In this document: positions 46,901 to 58,900 of the stretch, piece after piece
Numbering within the stretch: the stretch's first letter is position 1
How the letters are laid out: each line of letters begins with the position of its first letter
Source: Cryptomeria japonica
Taxonomy: Eukaryota; Streptophyta; Pinopsida; Cupressales; Cupressaceae
NCBI RefSeq assembly: GCF_030272615.1
Contig: NC_081413.1
Location: 554,181,136-554,245,135 of the forward strand
Reading direction: 5' to 3'
Length of the DNA stretch: 64,000 bases
Made by a program: the position numbers and the translations under genes
The notes under the pieces: model-generated
Databases searched by the model: none
What the model saw: the letters and a program-made list of their open reading frames with translations, nothing else
What the model was told of the DNA's origin: nothing

Positions 46901-49900
46901 TCTAGTTATTTGAAGCTAACAATCCCCTCAACACCGTATGCTCTCACCTTCCCATATTGGGCTCTTGGTGACCAGAAAGTGGAAGGGTTACAATTTCAGT
47001 ATTATTGTATTTCCATTTCTCATCCTTAACGGGTTCTTGTTGTGTTTTAACTGGAAATTAATTAAAAAAAAAATTGTGGGGACATTACTCATTCTGTCAT
47101 CAAATAATTCAAATATCAATCATTGAGACATCAAGCATTAGAGCATCAATTCATTTAGGCATCATTTAAGTATCCACTCATCAATCATTCAAGAAATGGC
47201 AGTAAAGAGAAATAAAAAATTAGCAATAATCTAACAAATTCCTTAAGAAATGAGTTTTGAATTTGTGGAAGTGTCTTGCAAATAGGAAAGATGAAACTAT
47301 TCCAATTTGAATTTGAATTTGTAAAGTGTCTTCGAAGTTCACAAGAGATGAAAGTACGGTACCCCTTTCATGTTCTTATCAAGTTGAATACGAGATGGAA
47401 GAATGGCCAACCTTACATGCTCTTGGGCTTGATCAAGGAGGATGGCAAGCCTCCAAGGAAAAATGGAGAGATGGAAGGGTGGCCCAACTTCCATGGTCTT
47501 TGCAAGTCAAGGATGACCAACCTTGATACTTGTCATTTGCAAGCGTTTCCAAGGAATTCACAATGTGATTGGCTGTGAGGAATATCCTATGATGTATTCG
47601 TCCAACTATTAATGATACTATGATGTATTGATTTGAATATTATCACAATTTCCTGATCTTTAATATTTCTATTATCAATTTTGAGTGATTAATATTTTTT
47701 GCAGGTGTAGAAATCAGGAATATCCCCAATAGGGGAATTACATTAATGTAAAAAAACATTAATGTAAAAAAACAAGGGTGTCTTATTATTTTCGATGGAT
47801 GGAAAGATGGAAAAAATAGGCCAATAATCAATGTGATTGCAATGTGCCCTAAGAGGCAATATTATTTGAAAATATAGATTGTGAGAGACAGGTGAAGAAA
47901 GCACGTTTTATTGCTAACATCCTTACACATTGCATATAGGAAGTGGGTCCTCAAAATATTGGCCAATGTGATTGCAATGTGCCCTAAGAGGCAATATTAT
48001 TTGAAACTATAGATTGCGAGATGCAGGTGAAGAAAGCATTGCTAACATCCTTACACATTGCATATAGGAAGTGGGTCCTCAAAATATTGGCCAAGTCAAA
48101 ATGAAAAATGCAAAGAATTACAAATCAATTAGTATGTTGGTTGTGATACGATTCTCTTATGTATTTTAGACACCTTATGTTGTGTAATCACTCAAGATCA
48201 TGCTACAAAAGTTGGGTAGGAAAACACATTAGATCAACAAGTCTATGTTGAGGCCAAAGAGATCCAAATGTCCATCACAATCCATCACATGTTGCAAGCC
48301 ATATTAGATCATTATTGTGAATAGAGCTACTAAAGATAATTCAAATAATTCACTTATTTTATTTTACGTTTTATTTTAGTAATTTTGGCATTCTTCTTTA
48401 TTTTTTGTTTTTATTTTCAAATAGATTGTTAAGACTAGATTTGTATTGAACATAATTGTCTTTAGACAACTTGTAAAGGTGTGTGAGGTGCTTTCTAGCA
48501 TGGTCGTCAACCAATCATGATGGTTCATATATGGAGGCAATCCAATATTAGGAGGGCAGCAAAAGTAAAGCAAATGATTCTAGAGCACACTTGGCGGGAT
48601 CATGTGGGATATCTTACTTTCATTGAGCTCATCACGAGTATAACCCACTTTATTGATATGGAATGCCATTCTTGGGAGAGGTTTATGATGGCATCAACTC
48701 AATGATTGAGAAAATGAAACCCATCATAAATGCAAAAAAAGTAAGATCCTAAAGAAACTTTCTTCAAAGAGGTGCAATCAATTTGTTTTGAGAAGTGAAA
48801 CAAAAATGACCACCCCAATCCATCTTCTTGCCTTCACATTGACTTCCAAATATTACAAAGAAGAGATCATTGCTATGCCAACAAGGGTGCCATCATATTG
48901 TGATGTAGAAGTCAGCATAGGGTTTAGGAAAACAATCAATAAACTATTCCTTTATTCAGATATGGAAGATACAGTTATAGGTAATTTTGTTGATTTTGTA
49001 GCCTCTACTATTCAAGGTGTTTCCACTCTGTGTGCCAAGTATAAGAAGGATACTCACACTTGGCGATACTTGAATGGCCATAAATTGCCACACCTTCAAA
49101 CTCTTGCAATCAAAATTTTATTGCAAGTTCATGAATTTTTACCCTCTCTAGATTTGATTTTCTCAATTTATATTTAGTATTTCAAATTTGAAGTTTGATT
49201 TACAATTTATTAATTTAACAACTCTAACGAAAGCTCCTTGTGCTTCAATAGGTTGCTAGTTCTTCTTCATCTAAACAAAATTGGAGTACACACTACATCC
49301 GCTCAATGAAGCACAAATGATTGACATCAAGTAAGGTAGGGGAGATAGTTTACGTGCATTCCAACTTACACCTTCTTACTCAAATATGATGAGTACAAGA
49401 AAGGAGTAACAAAGTTGTGGGATGTAGAATGGAACAAACTGACATGGGTCTTTCTTCTTGTAGCGTCCTAAAATTGCGACACTTGCAATTTCGGCTGCAT
49501 TTGGGTCTTTACGATGGCGATGCAACACGGAACCTGAATGGAGACCCCGAAACTTGTTCATGACACCAAAAACTGCATTTCTCAGCACCTTGGCCTGATC
49601 CTCCTTGCACCCTGCTGTCCCGGGAGGTGGGACTAGGGCGCCCAGCGCCCTGGTCCCTGGCCCTATTTTTGGGCCCGGTCTCTTTTGGGCATCGGGTCTT
49701 TAAGTTTGCAAATTGGAAAATAGCATTTCCTGGTCCGCCTAAGGTCGGGAAAATTAGTCTTTTAACCCTAATTGACAAGTATATAAACTACATTTCCTCT
49801 CCCATTTTAAAATAGATGGAAAAAAGGCGGAAACGATATTCAAGCATTCAAGCATTCAAGCATTCCTTCAAGCAATTGATCATTCTAAGTCTCCATTCAA

Positions 49901-52900
49901 GGCTAAGTGTTGCATTCAAGACAAGGATTCAACCATTGAAGAGGAGATCACATACTACAACATACAACATACAACATACAACAACATCTATACCTTCGCA
50001 TATAAGGATACAAACATCCTTACAACAAGGTATTAGTACTTGTTTTACATTACATTTACAGCATTTCTCATTTCTTGGTTAATTCCAAAACCGGGGTTTG
50101 ACCTAAGGGCAAACCCCTAATCCCTAACCCCCCAATCGTCTTCGCTTTTCTGTGTGTAGGTTGCAGGTACACGGCTGTAATTGAAGATCTGGAATCCTTG
50201 TGCAGAGACGAACAGATCCCCCTTCGTTTCGCGGATTTTTCGGAGGACCGTGTGCACGTCGGGCGCCATTGTCCCGTCAACTTTTGCTCAAATTTGCAGG
50301 ACAGCGCCGTCTCGACATTTTACTGCTAATTCCAGGTCTGCAGCTTCATCCTATATCCCTATCTCAGTTTATAAGCGAATCTTTCTCACTTTCTATGCAT
50401 TCCTAGCTTAATCATTCTATCCACATTCTTTACAAAAGAGGGTAGCCTTGCTGTCTTAACCCTTGAAACTCATTTAGAATCCAATCTTGCATTGCGTGGG
50501 ATTGGATCTTGTGGGTTTCAACCCCTCTTTTGAATGTAAAGTCTCCCCTAAGTGAAAACCATCAACCCTAGTGACTCTCCCTTCTCTCTCCTTGGAGTTG
50601 GGGAGGGGAGAACAACTAGGGTTCGATTTTTCCGCTTTACATTTTGGTGAACCCGACGTAAACATCCTCATTCTGATTATTCATGGTTAGATCTGAAAAT
50701 TGGATGCCTTAATTACATTTCCATGATTGATCTTTTGCAAATTTTAGAGGTTAATTGCATAAAAACCCTAAAATTTCTTTTTAGTAATTGAGCTTGCGAA
50801 ATGTTTAATTGTTAATGCTTGTTTCAGATCTACCCTTCTATTGCAAATTGTCAATTCATATTTGTGCTTTAATTTTGAAAATTAAGTGGTTAAATGTCAA
50901 AACCCTAATTTTTAAAACCTTCTTGATTCAACCTTTGACTGATAATTTCACTGATCTAAACACCTCCAAATCGGCTGTAACTTTGGATTCCGCAATAAAA
51001 TCACAATATCTTTCATCCCTGAAATTTGGAAAAAAGTTGCGAGGACCGTGTGCACCCCGAGCGCCATTGTCCCTGACATTTTTTCCGAAATTTCGGGAGC
51101 TAGATCTGACTGTATTTTTCTGCTAAAATCCAGAATTTTGGCTGATTTTATCAATTTTAACACCTTCAAAATTAAAGTCAAAGTTGGTCTAGTGATTGCT
51201 TGGATTAAGGCTCCTAATCATTCAAAAATTGTTAAACTGAAATTCATGTCAAAATTGTGTTTCTTACAGTCCTAAATCTGAAAAGTGTGTTGGCATTCAT
51301 TCGAAATTTCAGTGCTTTATTCAAATTCTTGCAATTTGTGACTTTTGAAATTAAGTGTTTAATTGTTACAACTTTGATTTCCACTTTCAAATTCGAATTT
51401 TGCATGAAATCGAGTCAACTTTTAAATTTCAAAACTTGCATTGCTTTTAGCATTCCCTCTAAATTCATAAAATTCAAAATTTCAGTTTCCCTCTCTTTTT
51501 CAAAATTCAAATTTTGCATTTTTTCAACAATCTTGGTAGGGTTCAATCTTGAGATTGCAACTTTAATTTGGCCTATCTACAGATCGTAAAATCACTCAAT
51601 TTTTTCAGATTAGCTTTAAAATCATCATAACTTTCATCCCTGAAAATTTCGAAAAAAGTTGCGAGGACCGTGTGCACTCCGAGCGCCACGGTCTCGGACA
51701 TTTTTTCCAAAATTTCGGGAGATTGTCCTGATTGCATTTTACAGCTTAAATCTAGGAGATTGGCTGATTTTATTGAAATTTGCTACCTCTAAAAATTCAA
51801 AATCTTCTCTCTCTCTTTAGTGCATGAGTTTTACAACAATAAGCCCTATTTACACTATTCCTGTTAGACGAAGCCTTAGAATTAAGTCTTTCCAAGGTGT
51901 ACTTACCAAGGAGATGGAACCTAATTTGAATGGCCTTTTTAACGAGGACATGGGTAATTCCTCTAATCCTCTTAATGATGAAGAAGCTCTCCATGAGGTT
52001 TCTGTAGAACAACTTTCAAAATTGGATAACCAATTTGATGATTTTCGACAATGGATGTCTCAAGAATACCCTGATAGTGAAGCTCTTTCATTAATTGAGG
52101 GTCTAAAACGTATGGTTCAAAGTGATAAGAATGGAATTGATATTTTGCGTGGTATCGCACACATTGTGGATTCGAATGTGATGCCTATGAAGAGTTGTGC
52201 CGAAACTTTGGGTTATACACAACCTCCTACTCAAGTCAATCATTCTATTCCTTTGACAACTCCTATTGCTAGTATACCTACTTTTACATCAAACATAATG
52301 ACTACTTCAACACAAGATATTCCCCCTATGATCACCAGTCATGGGGGCAATCCTTCTTCTTCAATCAACCCTCTTCCTTCATTCAATCCGACTTCTTCAT
52401 TCATTCCTTGAATGAGTGTCCCTATTTCATCTCCACAAATGAACATGACGCAAGGGGGCAATTCATTTAACCATTCCATTCCTCCTTGTAGTGTTCCTCC
52501 AGTCCGATCATCTCCTATGACTAACTATCATAGTGTCCCACCACCTTACTCTCTACCTTCTTTCAATAACATAACACCTCCATCACAATCTAACACATCC
52601 AATATGAACTCTTCGACTGAAGCGACCATTAACAATCTTGCACAAACTGTCTCTTCCTTACAGCAACAAATTGCCTCTATGAATCAATCTAAGTTTAGTG
52701 TGCCCACATTTGATGTCGCGAGCCCACTTTCTCTTGACATTGTTCGAGTTATCCCCCCTAAACATGTTGAAATTCCACATTTGGAGCTTTATAATGGTAA
52801 GGGTGATCCTCTAACACATGTTAAGACTTTTCAAACAATATGTACTGATTTTGCTTATGACCAAAGGTTGCTTGCAAAACTGTTTACTAGAACATTAAGA

Positions 52901-55900
52901 GATAAAGCCCTACAATGGTATTGCTCGTTGCCTTCCTATTCTATTACTTCTTTCGAACAACTTGCAAATGCTTTTATTCAACAATTTCAAAACAATATAA
53001 GTCCTAAAGTTACTTTGATTGATTTAATGCATTGCAAACAAGGTGTTAAAGAAAAAGTGACTGATTTCATTGGTAGATATAAGCATTTGTATGCTCAAAT
53101 TTCCTTTCCAGTGCCTGACAATGATATTCAAAGAATCTTTATTTCTAATTTACAAAAAGATATTAGAGAAAAACTCATGTTTTCTGAGTTTACTTCTTTC
53201 CAACAGTTGTGCGCAACTCTTCACAATTATCAACTGACTGTGAGTCAAATGGAACAAGCAAATCCTATGGCTCCGAGTGATAAGGGTGATAGTAGTCAAC
53301 AACCATTTGGGAAGTTTAAACCGAACAGGGAGTCCATTAAATTCAATGAAAACATCATCAACAACCATGTGAATGCGGCATCAGGTGTGCCTCCTATTTC
53401 TAAGTTTTTCAGGAAAGAAAGAAAGTTTACTCCTTTGAATGAATCATTGCATAGTATTATGAATAAGTTATTGGAACAAAATGTGCTTACCCTTCCTCCT
53501 ATAAGGCAAATAGATCCTGCAAAGATTAATTCACCCTATTTTGATAACAAATCTTTTTGTCAATTTCATCGTCATCCTGGGCATGATACTGAAAAATGTT
53601 TTGCTTTAAAGGGTAAAATTCAAGATTTGATTGATAATAATACTCTCTGTTTCTGGTGTGAATGATAAAGGTAACACATCTGTAGCTCCTCCTAACCAAA
53701 ATCTTAAGATTTTCACTGATCCATTACCTTCTCATACCTCTAATGCGATTGATACTAATGACTCATCTGTCTCACCTGATGATCTTGTGTCTATGGCTCC
53801 GAATGTGATTAACTTTGTAAAGCAGCAGAAGATCCCTAAAGAACCTTCCATCACCTTTGATTCTAGTGAAACTATCAGGGCACCTGATGGTCCTTTATAT
53901 ATAGTTGCAAAAGTCAAAAATACACCTTGTCGTGGAGTGCTTATTGATTCTTCTTGTATGGTTAATGTCATTACTGAAGAATTTCTTTTTACTTTGCAAT
54001 TGAATCAAGTAATCTATGATGAAACAAATGTGGTTGTGAAACTATTTGATGCATTTTCTTCTCCTGCAATTGGTTCTATTACATTGCCTATTGAGGTCCA
54101 TAACAAATCCCTTGATGTGGACTTTGCTATTATTCCATCATTTGAACAATTTCGTGTGAAGCTAGGCTATCCTTGGCTATCTTCCATGAAAGCTATTGCT
54201 TCTCCTATTCACAAGTGTTTGAAATTTCCCCATAATGGTGAAGTTGTTACTGTCAATCATAGTCTCTTTAAACCTGCTGAAAGAATTTCTAGCGTTCCTA
54301 TTGATTACTTTTGGCCTAAACAATTCCAATCTCTTCCACCGCGAAGTGACTATCTTTTCAAATCTTATCAAAAGTGGAAAAAAGATATGATCCTATCTCT
54401 AAGTGAACCTAGAACACCCAAACTTGACATTCCTATCATTCTTGAGAAGGAAGTTCTTCCTTTGAAAGATAAAACTAATGTCTTTTCTCAAGAAGATTCC
54501 CAACCCATCCCTATGGATGTGACTATGCCTATATCTAATAAACTTCCCAAAAGTAGACCTATACCTCCTCGTCATGATGGACTTGGTCTCCTTCCTAAAC
54601 CAAATATTCCTCCCTTATATGGAGCAGTTCCTCCTCCTTCCTCTTATGGAGAGAAGAGACCTTTCTCTTCTCCTATTGTTCAACCTAAGAGACCACAACC
54701 TAAACACCCAAGTGATAAGGATGAGAACATTCCTCCTCCTCAATCTTCTCAACTTCCTACTAAGACTAGACGAAATCGTTCTGCACGTGAACGCCGACGA
54801 AAGCGTCGTCTTAGAGCTCAGGCAGCTGCTTCTCAAACTTTGCAATCCCCAAAAACACCTTCAGCCAGTATTATTCCATTTTCTCCTCAACCGACGATTG
54901 AGCCAAAATCTCCTAAACATAAGATGTATGATGGTCTTGATCCTGTGCGAGTCAAAGATCCTATTTTTATAAATCTTGATGATGATATAGATGAAAATGT
55001 TATTCATGATGAAAATGTTACTCCTGTTCATTCTGATAGTGAATATGAATATGTTGATGTTGATAACCATTTATCTAACGAATTTTCTAAAGCACTTATC
55101 CTAGCTCCTAGACAAGAACACCGCGGCTTGGGATATGAACATAGCCCTTGTTTGGATCTTGTGATAGCTCCATCTGCTGTGTTGGATGTTCCTCCTCTAG
55201 CGTGTTTCCTACCTTCCCGAAATACTGATCAGCAAGATCGGGGGGTAGATGACGTGCTAGACTAGTGTCATTAGCATAGCAGATTCTCTCCTCCTCTCTT
55301 TTGTTACTTCTTCTATGTGTTATTCTCATTCTTCTATTTGTTGTCCTTAGTGTTGACTACTTGAGGACGATGCAAAGCATTGAGATCTCTCGATCTCTCT
55401 CATGTTGACTCAAAAGACACATGTGTTCCCTTCTTCTAGGTGACCTTCCTTGATTGGGGAATGAAGAACAATTATGCATACATACATATGATATACATGA
55501 ATTATCATACAGCATACTGACCCCAAGGAAAGCGAAGTCACCGTGTGCTTTGTGTTTTGTGTCTATTATCCTTGGGCTTATCTCACACTTGGGGGCTAAA
55601 TCCTTGTGATAACGTGCTCCTTTCTCATTTCTTATATGTATCACTACCTTAAAGCAATCACCCCTGGTGAGGCGTGTGCGATCGCTTTAACGTAGGGGGG
55701 CATACATCCCGTTCATATCTTTTCAAGATACTTGAACATTTCTTGACAAATTTAGCTTTGCCTTGAAAATTTTTGATATCTTTCTTGCATGACTCATAGT
55801 GAGGGAACCTTACTACTGACAGTCATGGTTCTCCCTCGTGATCTTCCCTTTTACTTTGTCAATCGAAGTCGTAAGATGCTTAGTCCACTGGGGGCTTGGT

Positions 55901-58900
55901 GTATCTTGCCTCCTTGACGTGGTGAAAGTCTTTCAATGTTGTTTCCTTGTACTTTACCGGAAGTATTGGCGTACGCTTATACTCCCGCTAAAGTGGGGGC
56001 TAAATGTAGCGTCCTAAAATTGCGACACTTGCAATTTCGGCTGCATTTGGGTCTTCACGATGGCGATGCAACACGGAACCTGAATGGAGACCCCGAAACT
56101 TGTTCATGACACCAAAAACTGCATTTCTCAGCACCTTGGCCTGATCCTCCTTGCACCCTGCTGTCCCGGGAGGTGGGACCAGAGCGCCCAGCGCCCTGGT
56201 CCTTCAGGACCATGGCGCCCAGCGCCCTGGTCCCTGGCCCTATTTTTGGGCCCAGTCTCTTTTGGGCATCGGGTCTTTAAGTTTGCAAATTGGAAAATAG
56301 CATTTCCTGGTCGGCCTAAGGTCGGGAAAATCAGTCTTTTAACCCTAATTGACAAGTATATAAACTACATTTCCTCTCCCATTTTAAAATAGATGGAAAA
56401 AAGGCGGAAACGATATTCAAGCATTCAAGCATTCAAGCATTCCTTCAAGCAATTGATCATTCTAAGTCTCAATTCAAGGCTAAGTGTTGCATTCAAGACA
56501 AGGATTCAACCATTGAAGAGGAGATCACATACTACAACATACAACATACAACATACAATAACATCTATACCTTCGCATATAAGGATACAAACATCCTTAC
56601 AACAAGGTATTAGTACTTGTTTTACATTACATTTACAGCATTTCTCATTTCTTGGTTAATTCCAAAACCGGGGTTTGACCTAAGGGCAAACCCCTAATCC
56701 CTAACCCCCCAATCGTCTTCGCTTTTCTGTGTGTAGGTTGCAGGTACGCGGCTGTAATTGAAGATCTGGAATCCTTGTGCAGAGACGAACAGATCCCCCT
56801 TCGTTTCGCGGATTTTTCGGAGGACCGTGTGCACGCCGGGCGCCATCGTCCCATCAACTTTTGCTCAAATTTGCAGGACAGCGCCGTCTCGACATTTTAC
56901 TGCTAATTCCAGGTCTGCAACTTCATCCTATATCCCTATCTCAGTTTATAAGCGAATCTTTCTCACTTTCTATGCATTCCTAGCTTAATCATTCTATCCA
57001 CATTCTTTACAAAAGAGGGTAGCCTTGCTGTCTTAACCCTTGAAACTCATTTAGAATCCAATCTTGCATTGCGTGGAATTGGATCTTGTGGGTTTCAACC
57101 CCTCTTTTGAATGTAAAGTCTCCCCTAAGTGAAAACCATCAACCCTAATGACTCTCCCTTCTCTCTCCTTGGAGTTGGGGAGGGGAGAACAACTAGGGTT
57201 CGATTTTTCCGCTTTACACTTCTGTTGCACAATCTTCAATTTTTGAGGAGTCAAATAGCTAACATGCTTTTAGTCCAAGTGGTAGCGGGGTTCCATGTGG
57301 TTCAAATCTACTTGCATCATCTAATGTTGATGTTGATGATGATTTTGGTCTTGATGATGACCCATATGATGATTACTAATTGTATTATTTTAATATTATA
57401 ACAATGATTATCCATCATGCAATTAAAGTTTGGTCCCTTTGATATTGAATTCTTAAATTTAAATTTGTATTTTAAAATTTTAAAATTTGATATTTGTAAT
57501 GGTTTTGTTTAGCATATACATGGTATATGGTTTCTAAAATTAATTATCGTCTTAGGCCTGCAAATAGATATATGGTTTTTGTTTAGACGTTCCTAGAACA
57601 TACCCAAAACCCCCAAAAATTTGTCACACTAGCATATCATACCAATGCATCAATACCCGATTCGGCAACTTAGCTGCTAAGTTTTAGTTGAGTCCAAGTT
57701 TTTGAACTCTCATTCCAACTGCCAAATCCTAGATGCTCAACATATTAGGAATCATCAACGCTTTCCATCTGTGTCATTATTGGTAATGCTTTGACATTCA
57801 TTCGGTGGCAGGGTTTCTTTGTTTTCTGTATTGACGATTTGAGGATCCTTGGGATGCTTGGGATCTAGCTTCAAATCATATTTGGACATTTTGGTCTCAA
57901 GAGGATGGCCCGTCTCTTGCCTGTGATTTATTGGCAAAATATTGGAAAGAAAAGTACTTTTTGTCCAAGGGGCTTTCGGATCATGAATACCAAGAAAGGC
58001 ACACTTGGCATGATTTGAATAGAACACAATTGTTTAAAAGATCACACAATTTGCACTGGAAAAGTTTTGTAGGATGATCCCTAAAAACTATCTTTTAAAA
58101 CTTCAGCTCCAAGGATTAGATCTTTATCAGAGAAATGATGGAAAAACTTTAATAGTCATGTGTGAAATGATCTCTATGATGCAGTGAAATACACGGATGA
58201 TTTACTTCACAGTCAAACAAGAGATAAGGGTGAGATATTGTATGACTCTATGGTAAAGGCAATGTCAGTCCATCTGGAAATCTTGATCTGCTTTCAAGCA
58301 CAAAGTTTGGGATGGTTAATGTGCTAACAATGTATGGTCCTGGTGAAAGACTTCACAAAGCTGGAGTAACAGATTCTTAATGCAGACTTTGTGGAAGAGA
58401 GGATCAGAAAACTATTGATTATGTTCTTAGAAATGGTCTATTAAGAATTGTTTTGAGTTGTTTTCAAGATGAATCTTACTTTTTCTAGTATCTCCATATT
58501 TGTGAAGGCCTCTCCTAGAGGAAACTTGGATGATAAGGTAAAGCTGGAAATTTTGATACAACACTTTTCATTTGAATGCTATTTGAAACCTGTAGAAACC
58601 AAGATGCAAGGATATTTTCCATGAGAAACCCTCAAAACTCAATTTATGGGAGTTAATACTTTTAAGGAAGGATTTGGGCTTGGTTGCAAAAAAATGAAAT
58701 CAATTATTTTTGCACAGATACGAGTCATTGCCTCTTGGAGGTGCCAACTCGGAAGTTAGATGTTCTGACCTACAGACGGAGAGACTTTCCTTGCAATCCT
58801 AGTTACATTAAGGTAATTATTTGATCCATGAAGTAACATAAGATGCATTTATCCAGAAAATGAAAAAAGTAAGAGAGCTTTGAAGTAGATAGGAAGTGGT

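Larger units (their letters stand above)
49459..57218 (+). mobile_element. LTR element with gag and protease-like ORFs but no RT
   Basis: LTRs at 49459-50641 and 56005-57218 are nearly identical. The 5 bp target duplication CTTCT lies at 49454-49458 and 57219-57223. A primer site, a 1.2 kb leader, gag (51824-53665), a protease-like ORF (53631-55265), about 740 bp of non-coding DNA and a polypurine tract follow in order. No reverse transcriptase, RNase H or integrase text is present on either strand. This is the plan of a non-autonomous, gag-retaining gypsy relative. About 15 substitutions between the LTRs over about 1180 bp make it the youngest LTR element here by that measure. It lies within a hAT gene, inside a sigma factor intron. 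Confidence 0.93.

Noticed and set aside
54574..54972. Plus- and minus-strand open frames of 70-130 codons within 54.5-55.1 kb
   Set aside because: They are alternate frames of the protease-like ORF (53631-55265) and show no domain of their own.
57755..58027. Minus-strand open frame of 90 codons in the intron
   Set aside because: It looks protein-like but matches no family I recognise and has no neighbours in frame. Left unassigned.
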